This document shows positions 7,448 through 13,110 of a stretch of 28,391 nucleotides of DNA, in pieces. A model generated the notes under the pieces. It ran no database searches and was not told where the DNA came from. It saw only the letters and a list, made by a program, of their open reading frames with translations. Where the stretch lies: NCBI GenBank assembly GCA_041665985.1, contig JBAYHV010000006.1, forward strand, positions 1-28,391, given 5' to 3'. Position 1 is the first letter of the stretch. Each line of letters begins with the position of its first letter. Made by a program: the position numbers and the translations under genes. The stretch is from CAIRYW01 sp041665985. GTDB lineage: Bacteria > Patescibacteriota > Minisyncoccia > Phycocordibacterales > CAIRYW01.

Positions 7448-7915
7448 ATGAACGCCCGCAAAAAATTAGCCGTAATACTTGCACTGATATTCCTTCTTTC
7501 TTTCCTCGTATACACTGGTTTTGAAGCAGAAAAATTAATTTTTGGACCTCAAATTTACATTACTTCACCCAAAGACGGCTCTACATTGGAGAATAACGGA
7601 GCTTTTAGCGTCTCAGGCACCACAAAAAATGTTTCTTTCCTTAGCCTTAATGGAAGGCAAATATTTACCGATGCAAACAATAATTTTAACGAGAACTTGG
7701 TACTCCTTCCCGGCTATAATATAATTACCCTCAGTGCAAAAGGCCGATACGGAAAAGAAATTTCGAAAAAATTACAGCTTTACCTTGTAAAGAGTACTGA
7801 AAATACTTTTAAAGCGATCGAAACAGCTTCTTCAACAGAAAGTTTAGGGACAACTACTACTTCCACGAAAAGTCCCCTACCCACACAAGCAAGTTCAAGT
7901 TTAAAAAAATTATAA
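7448..7915 (+). CDS. Membrane-anchored protein with an Ig-like (glucodextranase-B-type) domain, 155 aa
   Basis: One N-terminal membrane segment (about 7-24, LAVILALIFLLSFLVYTGF) after a basic start, then a single beta-sandwich domain (about 37-112) with ITSPKDGSTLENNG, VSGTTKNVSFLSLNGR and FNENLVLLPGYNIITLSAKG. This pattern matches the glucodextranase-B-like Ig fold often found as a small anchored protein in Parcubacteria. The C-terminal ~40 residues are Ser/Thr-rich and probably flexible. It lies between ftsK and recA on the same strand. No catalytic residues are expected; a structural envelope role is inferred. A hairpin 6 nt beyond the stop probably ends the transcript. Confidence 0.75.
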   Translation: MNARKKLAVILALIFLLSFLVYTGFEAEKLIFGPQIYITSPKDGSTLENNGAFSVSGTTKNVSFLSLNGRQIFTDANNNFNENLVLLPGYNIITLSAKGRYGKEISKKLQLYLVKSTENTFKAIETASSTESLGTTTTSTKSPLPTQASSSLKKL

Positions 7916-7921
7916 GATTGG

Positions 7922-7950
7922 AGAAAAATATTTTAGTCAAATATTTTTCT
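7922..7950 (+). terminator. AT-rich terminator-like hairpin
   Basis: AGAAAAATATTT and its exact complement around the loop TAGTC form a 12-bp stem just after the stop codon of the Ig-like protein. It is AT-only apart from its ends, so termination strength is uncertain. Confidence 0.45.
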
Positions 7951-7989
7951 GAGTTAAGAGATAAGAAAACAGATTTAAGAAAATAAAAA

Positions 7990-8014
7990 CTGGATTCCCG
8001 TTTTCACGGGAATG
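7990..8014. repeat. REP-like ATTCCCG / CGGGAAT palindrome
   Basis: CTGGATTCCCGT, loop TTTC, ACGGGAATGA. Same family as 3230-3260 and 27417-27444. Located between the Ig-like gene and recA. Confidence 0.8.
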
Positions 8015-8020
8015 ACAATA

Positions 8021-8057
8021 GAGGCTTAACCTCAAAGATTTAAAGAGGTTAAGCCTC
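8021..8057. repeat. GGCTTAGCC-family hairpin upstream of recA
   Basis: GAGGCTTAACCTC and its exact complement (8045-8057) around loop AAAGATTTAAA, almost the loop of hairpin 1 at 4621-4683. The stem lacks the long A/T arms, so it is a poor terminator. It lies 38 nt before the recA start. Confidence 0.75.
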
Positions 8058-8095
8058 AAGAAAAAAGAAAAGAATTTAATAATTAAAAAAATAAA

Positions 8096-9178
8096 ATGGC
8101 AAAACTAGGAAAGAAAAAGAAAGGAGAAGAAGCTCCAAAAAAAACTAAAGACTCAGGGATCGAAGACACACTAAAAGCAATAAAAAGTAAATTCGGCGAA
8201 GATTCAATTATGATGCTTGGCGACAAGCCAAGAGTGGATGTGAACGCAATTTCAACTGGATCGATTGGTCTTGATGAAGCACTTGGAGTTGGTGGACTTC
8301 CCCGCGGAAGAATAATCGAAATTTTTGGCCCAGAATCTTCTGGTAAAACAACTTTATCTCTCCACGTAATTGCAGAGGCACAAAAACTTGGAGGCATCTG
8401 CGCTTTTATTGACGCAGAGCATGCAATGGATCCCCAATATGCAGGCAGACTTGGTGTAAAATTAGATGAACTTTTAATTTCTCAGCCAGACACAGGAGAA
8501 CAAGCCTTAGAAATTGTTGAATCATTGGTTCGTTCAGGAAAATTGGATGTAATTGTTATCGACTCAGTAGCCGCTCTTACTCCAAAGGATGAAATTGAGG
8601 GTGATATGGGAGCTTACCATGTAGGAAAACAAGCTCGTCTTATGTCTCAAGCTCTAAGAAAATTAACAGCGATCGTAGCAAAAAGTAAAACAATTGTTAT
8701 TTTTATAAACCAAATAAGAATGCAAATAGGCGTGATGTTTGGAAATCCAGAAACAACTCCTGGAGGAAAGGCTTTGAAATTTTACACTTCTGTTCGATTA
8801 GACATAAGAAGAATTGCTCAAATTAAAAAAGGAGATGAGGTGATGGGAGGACGCATTCGTGTAAAAGTTGTAAAAAATAAAGTTGCAGCGCCGTTCAAAC
8901 AAACAGAATTTGACCTAATGTACAACGAAGGAATCTCAAAAGAAGGAGAAATAATGGCTCTTGGAGAAAAAATGGAACTTCTACAAAAAAGCGGAAACTC
9001 ATATAAATACGGAGAATTAACTCTTGGCCGTGGATATGATGCAACAAGACAATTTTTGAAGGATAATAAAAAAGTGGCTGACGAACTTCTAGGAAAAATC
9101 AAAAAAAATATGAAGGAAGGAGGTCTTGAAGTAAAACCCTCCCCTGCTGATTTGGAAGAAGAGAAGCCAGAAGAATAA
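8096..9178 (+). CDS. recA: Recombinase RecA, 360 aa
   Basis: ATP-dependent strand-exchange protein for recombination and SOS signalling. The N-terminal helix region is preceded by a Lys-rich extension (2-20). Walker A is GPESSGKT at 78-85, followed by FIDAEHAMDP, VIVIDSVAAL (Walker B), the loop L1 region EIEGDMGAYHVGKQARLMSQALRK (given in part), FINQIRMQIG and GNPETTPGGKALKFY of loop L2. The acidic C-terminal tail (DLEEEKPEE) is typical. Length is normal. There is no Shine-Dalgarno sequence. No LexA box could be recognised upstream; the 180 nt before it carry three hairpins instead. The following gene begins 34 nt downstream and is probably co-transcribed. Confidence 0.98.
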   Translation: MAKLGKKKKGEEAPKKTKDSGIEDTLKAIKSKFGEDSIMMLGDKPRVDVNAISTGSIGLDEALGVGGLPRGRIIEIFGPESSGKTTLSLHVIAEAQKLGGICAFIDAEHAMDPQYAGRLGVKLDELLISQPDTGEQALEIVESLVRSGKLDVIVIDSVAALTPKDEIEGDMGAYHVGKQARLMSQALRKLTAIVAKSKTIVIFINQIRMQIGVMFGNPETTPGGKALKFYTSVRLDIRRIAQIKKGDEVMGGRIRVKVVKNKVAAPFKQTEFDLMYNEGISKEGEIMALGEKMELLQKSGNSYKYGELTLGRGYDATRQFLKDNKKVADELLGKIKKNMKEGGLEVKPSPADLEEEKPEE

Positions 9179-9211
9179 TAAGTTCTAAGTTTGTAAAGTA
9201 AAAAAATATCA

Positions 9212-9685
9212 ATGGAATTAAAATCAGAAAATTACAGCGACCCGAACATTCCTAGAATGATCAAAAGAAATACTGGAAAAATTACTACTCCGGAAGGAGC
9301 TTCTGTTCAAACTGTTTTGGTAGAAATAAATAAACCGGAAGAATTTTTAAAATTTAGGCCAAAAAATTCAGAATTTTCTAGATTAGATAATGACTCTTGG
9401 CTGGAAGCTATTGGTCTATGGGGTGTTGAACGCCAACTTACTCGTGATTATATGGATTGGACCTTAGGACAAAAAAGATCTTTTTTGTCCCTTGGTACCA
9501 GATTTGAAGAATTGTTTCCCAAAAAAATAAGTACAGAAGAGCTAGCTATTGCAAAACAGAAATTTTTTTCAGAAGAACATCCTATTGGATCATTGGATCT
9601 ATTTGATGAATGGTTCCAGGGATCAGGACTACCTATTGAACTGCGCATACCTGTTCTCAAGGAAATGTTTGAAATAGAAAATTAA
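9212..9685 (+). CDS. Unknown protein encoded after recA, 157 aa
   Basis: I do not recognise this family. The protein has no signal peptide, membrane segment or Cys. It is mixed helix and strand: a strand-rich start (about 18-45, with TTPEGASVQTVLVEINKPEE), then mostly helical segments with several Trp (SWLEAIGLWG, DYMDWTLG) and a C-terminal LRIPVLKEMFEIEN. Codon use resembles its neighbours, and the frame is intact and longer than chance in this AT-rich DNA. It starts 34 nt after the recA stop on the same strand, the place where recX sits in many genomes, but no RecX-type three-helix repeat is visible. Function unknown. Confidence 0.6.
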   Translation: MELKSENYSDPNIPRMIKRNTGKITTPEGASVQTVLVEINKPEEFLKFRPKNSEFSRLDNDSWLEAIGLWGVERQLTRDYMDWTLGQKRSFLSLGTRFEELFPKKISTEELAIAKQKFFSEEHPIGSLDLFDEWFQGSGLPIELRIPVLKEMFEIEN

Positions 9686-9699
9686 AATCTTAGCCCTAG

Positions 9700-9760
9700 G
9701 GCATCCCTAACCAACTTTGTAGTACAAGACTACTTCTCAATTTCTAATTTGCTAATAAAG
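9700..9760. repeat. Dispersed repeat containing CAAGACTACTTCTC (partial copy)
   Basis: GGCATCCCTAACCAACTTT, then ACAAGACTACTTCTCAATTTC. The first half recurs at 13022-13063 and the second half resembles 10690-10740 and 22883-22942. Confidence 0.5.
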
Positions 9761-9761
9761 T

Positions 9762-9926
9762 CCCTCGCAGCAAGCAGACAGAAGTATTAAATACCGAACT
9801 AGCTTTTCTTGTACTTAAACCGCCCCGAGAGGCGGGGTATTTACCCTTTGTTCCGCCTGCATTCGGATGTCGTGAATTACTTCGCTTCGCTCGTCTTTCG
9901 CGACATCTCTCATTTGGCGGAATAAA
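9762..9926. repeat. Second copy of the RAYT-adjacent composite repeat (U2-U1)
   Basis: 9762-9873 matches unit U2 (GTATTAAATACC, CCGCCCCGAGAGGCGG, TTTACCCTTTGTTCCG) and 9874-9926 matches U1 (TCTTTCGCGACATCTC, GGCGGAATAAA) of the element at 598-816. The copies differ by many substitutions while keeping the palindromic parts. An open frame crosses it on the minus strand but is not shared by the other copy, so I do not call a gene. Confidence 0.6.
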
Positions 9927-9956
9927 AAAATGTCCGACTTATTAAACAAGCCGGAC
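9921..9956 (-). terminator. Minus-strand rho-independent terminator
   Basis: Read on the minus strand: GTCCGGCTT, loop GTTTAAT, AAGTCGGAC (9 bp with one G-T), then ATTTTTTTATT. It follows the small ORF at 9990-10106, implying a short transcript there. Confidence 0.65.
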
Positions 9957-9989
9957 GATACGATAACAAACTTTTGATCTGGTTCCGGA

Positions 9990-10106
9990 TTATTCTTCCG
10001 TTTCCAATTCAATTTCTTCAATACCACCTTCGAATGGGTAGAATATAGTTTTCATTTGGTGTGTTTTGGTTGTATGTTTGTCTAAAGAACAAAAAATTCC
10101 TAGCAT
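9990..10106 (-). CDS. Possible small ORF, 38 aa (21 aa from the inner ATG)
   Basis: ATG at 10106 opens a frame that ends at TAA 9992-9990. An in-frame ATG at 10055 gives a 21-residue version starting MKTIFYPFEGG and ending in the acidic tail IEEIELETEE. A good terminator follows 34 nt downstream (9921-9956), and another lies upstream (10133-10164), so a short separate transcript is plausible. The acidic ending looks protein-like. The family is unknown, and chance cannot be excluded at this length. Confidence 0.3.
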   Translation of the reverse strand: MLGIFCSLDKHTTKTHQMKTIFYPFEGGIEEIELETEE

Positions 10107-10132
10107 CTTTTATATTTTTTATTTCTGCTATG

Positions 10133-10164
10133 AAAACAAAAAATAAAGCCCCTCTTGAGGGCTT
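10133..10164 (-). terminator. Minus-strand terminator-like hairpin
   Basis: On the minus strand AAGCCC, loop TCAAGAG, GGGCTT, then TATTTTTTG. I see no gene in 10165-10306 that it would serve; that stretch holds only AT-rich sequence and a small CAAGCAT/ATGCTTTG hairpin. Confidence 0.5.
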
Positions 10165-10306
10165 GATTCTTTTGTCTATAAGTTAGAAATTAAACAACAG
10201 AATTAAGGCCTCAAGCATAAATGCTTTGACACGACGACTTTAATTGCTGATGAATAATTAAAATTCATATGTTTATATTAATATATATTTAAAAAATCCA
10301 CAAATT

Positions 10307-10348
10307 AGGTTTAGGGCGGTCTAAAAGGTTTTAGACCGCCCTAAACCT
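10307..10348. repeat. Perfect 20-bp-arm palindrome, copy 2
   Basis: Arms identical to those at 881-922 (AGGTTTAGGGCGGTCTAAAA and complement) with centre GG instead of CC. The copies are therefore the same element in opposite orientation, or a simple inversion of the centre. Confidence 0.85.
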
Positions 10349-10380
10349 AAAATAGCTAGACAGAGCCTCGCTATTTTAGG
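10346..10380. repeat. Hairpin overlapping the palindrome
   Basis: CCTAAAATAGC and its exact complement GCTATTTTAGG (11 bp) around a 13-nt loop. It shares the CCT end of the preceding palindrome, so the two structures compete for the same bases. Confidence 0.6.
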
Positions 10381-10383
10381 TTT

Positions 10384-10417
10384 CAAAAGCTGGGAGACTT
10401 AGTCTTCCAGCTTTTTG
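10384..10417 (-). terminator. Terminator after the coiled-coil gene
   Basis: CAAAAGCTGG and CCAGCTTTTTG form a 9-10-bp stem with an inner AGAC/GTCT pairing. It lies 10 nt beyond the stop at 10428 on the minus strand. Confidence 0.7.
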
Positions 10418-10427
10418 TTTTAGATTT

Positions 10428-10676
10428 TTATTTAGAAAATTTTGCGAATCTTACCTCAAGTTGTATGACTTTATCTCGCAGATGTTCTATTTCAATTGTG
10501 TGTTGAGCAATCATTTTATTTTCTATGGCATCAAAGCGTTTATCAACAATATGAAAACGTTCATTAACTTCTTTTCTGAAGTCATCTATTCTTCCGTTTG
10601 TCTCAACAAAACCATTTTGAGTTATTAGAGCCAAATCGTCGATGGTTATTTTCTTTTTTGAGTTACCTTTTTTCAC
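10428..10676 (-). CDS. Small coiled-coil protein, 82 aa
   Basis: From the GTG at 10676 the protein begins VKKGNSKKKITIDDLALITQ and continues as a long amphipathic helix with heptads (IDDFRKEVNERF, DKRFDAIENKM, EIEHLRDKVIQLEVRF). This ITIDDLA start followed by a coiled coil is a common small protein type in Parcubacteria; its function is not known to me. A longer frame begins at a TTG (10706), but the extra residues lie in a dispersed repeat (10690-10740) and have no family-like character, so I prefer the GTG. It is downstream of efp and separated by a terminator. Confidence 0.65.
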   Translation of the reverse strand: MKKGNSKKKITIDDLALITQNGFVETNGRIDDFRKEVNERFHIVDKRFDAIENKMIAQHTIEIEHLRDKVIQLEVRFAKFSK

Positions 10677-10689
10677 TCTCAAATTGCAG

Positions 10690-10740
10690 CACAAGACTAT
10701 TTCCAATTTCTACACGAACAAAGTTCGTAAGAAATTTAAG
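10690..10740. repeat. Dispersed repeat CACAAGACTATTTCCAATTTC
   Basis: AATTTCT pairs with AGAAATT and GAAC with GTTC, making a stem-loop. The same sequence recurs at 22883-22942, and halves recur at 9700-9760 and 13022-13063. Confidence 0.65.
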
Positions 10741-10775
10741 TACTGCCAATATCAATGTATTTTTATAAAACAAAA

Positions 10776-10815
10776 AAAGTTGCAATTTTACGCGATAGCA
10801 TGAAATTGCAACTTT
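10776..10815. other. 13-bp stem-loop
   Basis: AAAGTTGCAATTT and its exact complement AAATTGCAACTTT around a 14-nt loop containing CGCGATAGC. It sits directly beside the efp terminator. It may be a second terminator or a remnant repeat. Confidence 0.5.
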
Positions 10816-10817
10816 AT

Positions 10818-10846
10818 AAAAAGAGGAGGCTAAGCCTCCTCTTTTT
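10818..10846 (-). terminator. Terminator of the rpsF-ssb-rpsR-efp operon
   Basis: AAAAAGAGGAGGC, loop TAA, GCCTCCTCTTTTT: a 13-bp perfect stem, 17 nt beyond the efp stop. It shares the GGAGGCTAAGCC core with the ftsK hairpin array. Confidence 0.85.
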
Positions 10847-10862
10847 TTCACTAGCCACTTGT

Positions 10863-11429
10863 TTAGACCCTTTCTACGTAATCCAAGGTCTCAGTGTTTA
10901 CTCTGATGACATCTCCTTCATTTATGAACATTGGAACTGTAAGAGTTGCTCCTGTCTCAAGAACAACAAGCTTATTTCCTCCTTTTGCTGTATTCCCTTT
11001 TACTGCGGGATGAGCCTCAGTAACTTTTAATTCAACTTTAATTGGAAGTTTTACTCCAATAATTCTTTCTCCAAACATAAGTAGATCTACAATTGTATTT
11101 GGTTTAACGAATTTCATTCCTTCTCCAAGAGAAACTTCATCTATCTTATATCTGTCTCCTAGATTCTTTGGATCACAAAACCAATATTCACCTTTTGTGT
11201 TATATAGATACTTTGCTTCTTTTTTTTCGATATCTGCTTCAGGAGCTTTGTCTGATGCATGGAAGGTCATATCCATAACTCTTCCTGTGATCATATTGCG
11301 TAGCTTTGTCTTATTTTGAGGTTTTCTCTGTTGCATACGAAAGATATTATTATCAATAACCTCGTATGGTTCCCCTTCAACTACAATATATTTTCTAACA
11401 GTTATTTCATTATATTCAAGTATTGCCAT
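10863..11429 (-). CDS. efp: Elongation factor P, 188 aa
   Basis: Ribosome-binding factor that relieves stalling at polyproline stretches. It has the three-domain EF-P layout at normal length: an N-terminal KOW-like domain (YNEITVRKYIVVEGEPYEVIDNNIF), a central OB domain and a C-terminal OB domain ending GDVIRVNTETLDYVERV. I choose ATG 11429 (MAILEYNEI) because it matches the family; an upstream in-frame ATG at 11486 would add 19 residues encoded in a repeated spacer. By ungapped alignment from GEPY to KLR, the site of E. coli Lys34, which is modified to beta-lysyl-lysine, is Gln here, within MQQRKPQNKTKLRN. Last gene of the rpsF operon, followed by a strong terminator. Confidence 0.95.
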   Translation of the reverse strand: MAILEYNEITVRKYIVVEGEPYEVIDNNIFRMQQRKPQNKTKLRNMITGRVMDMTFHASDKAPEADIEKKEAKYLYNTKGEYWFCDPKNLGDRYKIDEVSLGEGMKFVKPNTIVDLLMFGERIIGVKLPIKVELKVTEAHPAVKGNTAKGGNKLVVLETGATLTVPMFINEGDVIRVNTETLDYVERV

Positions 11430-11543
11430 GATTGATTTTGTTATGAGCGTGACGAATTTCAAAATCATCACCCGCGAGATAGGCAAAGCCAGGATCTCAG
11501 GAGTTAAGAAAAATACACTCGATCTACTCGTTTTTTTTCTAAA
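11430..11543 (-). repeat. Intercistronic spacer rpsR-efp, related to the ssb-rpsR spacer
   Basis: Read on the minus strand it contains ACGAGTAGATCGAGTG near its start and GGGTGATGATTTTG, AATTCGTCACGCTCATAAC at its end, just before the efp ATG. The 11751-11895 spacer shows the same order with ACGAGTGAAGCGAGTA and GGGTGAAGATTT, AATTCGCAAAGCTCATAAG. The two look like copies of one element. Confidence 0.5.
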
Positions 11544-11750
11544 TTATCGAGCGACGAAAGGCATAAGTGCCATAAATCTCGCACGTTTGATAGCAAGCGC
11601 TAAGTTTCTTTGGTTCTTTGCAGATACTCCACTTCTCTTCTTAGCCATAATTCTTCCATGAGGATTGATAAATCTTTTTAGGATATCAATATCTTTGTAG
11701 TCGATATGGTTTATGTTGTTTTGCTTAAAAAAGCATTGGTTATTTTTCAT
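11544..11750 (-). CDS. rpsR: Small ribosomal subunit protein bS18, 68 aa
   Basis: Binds the platform of the 30S subunit next to bS6. Family motifs: a Cys near the N-terminus (QCFF), IDYKDIDILKRFINPHGRI, and the basic KRSGVSAKNQRNLALAIKRARFMALMPF. Length is normal. It lies between ssb and efp, with structured, mutually similar spacers on both sides. Confidence 0.97.
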   Translation of the reverse strand: MKNNQCFFKQNNINHIDYKDIDILKRFINPHGRIMAKKRSGVSAKNQRNLALAIKRARFMALMPFVAR

Positions 11751-11895
11751 GATGATTTTCTTATGAGCTTTGCGAATTAGTAAATCTTCACCCTAAAAAC
11801 TTTTTGCTTTTGGCTTTGCCATGTCCGAAAGCTTTCGGACGAGAGCAAAAAATTTAAAGGGTAAGTAATTTATACTCGCTTCACTCGTTAAATTT
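11751..11895 (-). repeat. Intercistronic spacer ssb-rpsR with a large hairpin
   Basis: Contains the perfect 18-bp palindrome GTCCGAAAGCTTTCGGAC (11823-11840), enclosed by TTTTTGCT/AGCAAAAA and by ACCCT/AGGGT. The ends match the rpsR-efp spacer. The hairpin could tune differential expression of ssb and rpsR. Confidence 0.5.
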
Positions 11896-12363
11896 CTAAA
11901 ATGGAATGTCTTCCACGTTTATTTCCTCTTCAGGATATTTTAATTCTCCGCCATTGTCAGGAATTTCTTCTGGAGCAGAGCTTGCCTTCTTTGAATAGCT
12001 TGATGATGAATCACTTTGACCTGAAGGACTAGAAGTTGTTTTTGGACCAAATTGGATCTTATCAGCGATCAATTCTGTGCGATATTTTTTAGTTCCATCT
12101 TGTGCATCCCAACTTCTTGTTTGCATTCTTCCTTCAACAAAAATCGAAGAACCTTTTTTCATATACTGTCCAACAATTTCTGCCTGTCTTCCAAAGACAA
12201 CAACGTTGTGGAAATCTACTGATTCTTGTTTTTTACCATCTTTGTCTTTCCAGACTCTGTTAGTAGCAACTGAAAAACTGGCAACTTGAATTCCTGAAGG
12301 CAGAGCCTTAAGTTCAGGATCGCGAGTTAGATTTCCTATAAGAAGTGCTTTGTTTAGATACAT
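11896..12363 (-). CDS. ssb: Single-stranded DNA-binding protein, 155 aa
   Basis: Homotetrameric OB-fold protein coating single-stranded DNA in replication and repair. The OB fold covers about 1-108 (MYLNKALLIGNLTRDPE, VASFSVATNRVW, DFHNVVVFGRQAEIV, GSSIFVEGRMQTRSW). A Ser-rich linker follows, and the tail ends in the acidic EEEINVEDIPF, the standard partner-binding tip. Placed between rpsF and rpsR as in most bacteria. Confidence 0.98.
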   Translation of the reverse strand: MYLNKALLIGNLTRDPELKALPSGIQVASFSVATNRVWKDKDGKKQESVDFHNVVVFGRQAEIVGQYMKKGSSIFVEGRMQTRSWDAQDGTKKYRTELIADKIQFGPKTTSSPSGQSDSSSSYSKKASSAPEEIPDNGGELKYPEEEINVEDIPF

Positions 12364-12390
12364 AGGTTTAGTGATTAATTATTATAGTTA

Positions 12391-12870
12391 TTATTCTACT
12401 ATAAGTTCATCAATAGCTTTATCAACCTCGACAACATCTACTTCCTCCTTAGGTTCGTCGCTCTTTACAGCAACGTCAGGTTTTTTGAAAGACATTCTTT
12501 CTTTTGCAGCAAATTTTGCTCCATAAAGAGTGTTTTCTTTGACAGTTTTGATGATAAGAAAACGAACAACGTTTTCGAGTTTCTCGACCTCTTTTTCTAT
12601 CTCTCTAATTACATCTCCGTTGGCTTCAAATTTAACCCAACCGAAATAACACTCATCAAATACCTTCTTCGCACCCTTTATCTTCTTTGAGAGAGGATAA
12701 GAAAGAGCGCGCAACCTTGGAAAGTCTTCAGAAATGATCTCTGCTTTTACTTTTTCAAGTATAGCTTTGATCCCTGAGACTTCGTGAGAAACAGCTTCGT
12801 CTCCCACAATCGGAGCTATGTGAAAGCCTATTTCATAGACTTTTGCTCCTTTGGTGTCTTTTTCTTCCAT
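12391..12870 (-). CDS. rpsF: Small ribosomal subunit protein bS6, 159 aa
   Basis: 30S platform protein that pairs with bS18. Core family features: YEIGFHIAP strand, FPRLRALSYPLSKKIKGAKK, YFGWVKFEA strand, and IREIEKEVEKLENVVRFLIIKT. The C-terminal ~45 residues are a Lys/Glu/Val-rich extension (EPKEEVDVVEVDKAIDEL), longer than in E. coli. First gene of the rpsF-ssb-rpsR-efp operon. The gap to ssb is 27 nt. Confidence 0.95.
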   Translation of the reverse strand: MEEKDTKGAKVYEIGFHIAPIVGDEAVSHEVSGIKAILEKVKAEIISEDFPRLRALSYPLSKKIKGAKKVFDECYFGWVKFEANGDVIREIEKEVEKLENVVRFLIIKTVKENTLYGAKFAAKERMSFKKPDVAVKSDEPKEEVDVVEVDKAIDELIVE

Positions 12871-12892
12871 ATTTATAATTTAGCGAAATTAT

Positions 12893-12983
12893 GCAACGCA
12901 ATCGTCCTTTTAGCGTTGCTTTTAATAATAAAACCGTCAAACGACGGCTTTAAGTACAATATCACGAAACCGGAAAATTTCAA
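12893..12983 (-). promoter_or_regulatory. Promoter and two-hairpin leader of the rpsF operon
   Basis: On the minus strand TTGAAA (12983-12978), a 16-nt spacer and TGATATTGT (extended -10; core 12961-12956). Right at the predicted start is hairpin AAAGCCGTC/GACGGTTTT (12951-12930), then hairpin GCAACGC/GCGTTGC (12919-12893). bS6-bS18 commonly bind their own leader; these stems are candidates, but I cannot match the published motif with confidence. Confidence 0.4.
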
Positions 12984-13021
12984 GTAGATCCTTCTAATCG
13001 CCCCATTTTAGTTAAACTACA

Positions 13022-13063
13022 AGAGCATCCCTAATCAACTTTACGCCACAAGGGTACTTCTCC
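13022..13063. repeat. Dispersed repeat GAGCATCCCTAATCAACTTT
   Basis: Matches 9700-9741 over about 42 nt with several substitutions, including ACAAGGGTACTTCTCC. Located between rpsF and tatD. Confidence 0.5.
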
Positions 13064-13110
13064 ACACCTCCAGGACCGCCCTGTCCTAGTTTATCCACAG
13101 ATGAATTTTG

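Noticed and set aside
9815..10027. 70-aa minus-strand open frame
   Set aside because: It runs through the composite repeat and a terminator, and the other repeat copy does not keep the frame.
10677..10706. TTG start adding 10 residues to the coiled-coil protein
   Set aside because: The extra codons lie inside a dispersed repeat and do not resemble the family start; the GTG at 10676 fits better.
10755..11030. 91-aa plus-strand open frame
   Set aside because: Crosses two hairpins, including the operon terminator, and then runs antisense through efp.
11430..11486. Longer EF-P start (19 extra residues)
   Set aside because: The extension is encoded by a repeated spacer and precedes the conserved EF-P start MAILEYNE.
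12930..12951. Hairpin upstream of rpsF as a terminator
   Set aside because: It coincides with the predicted transcription start, so it is more likely the 5' stem-loop of the leader.
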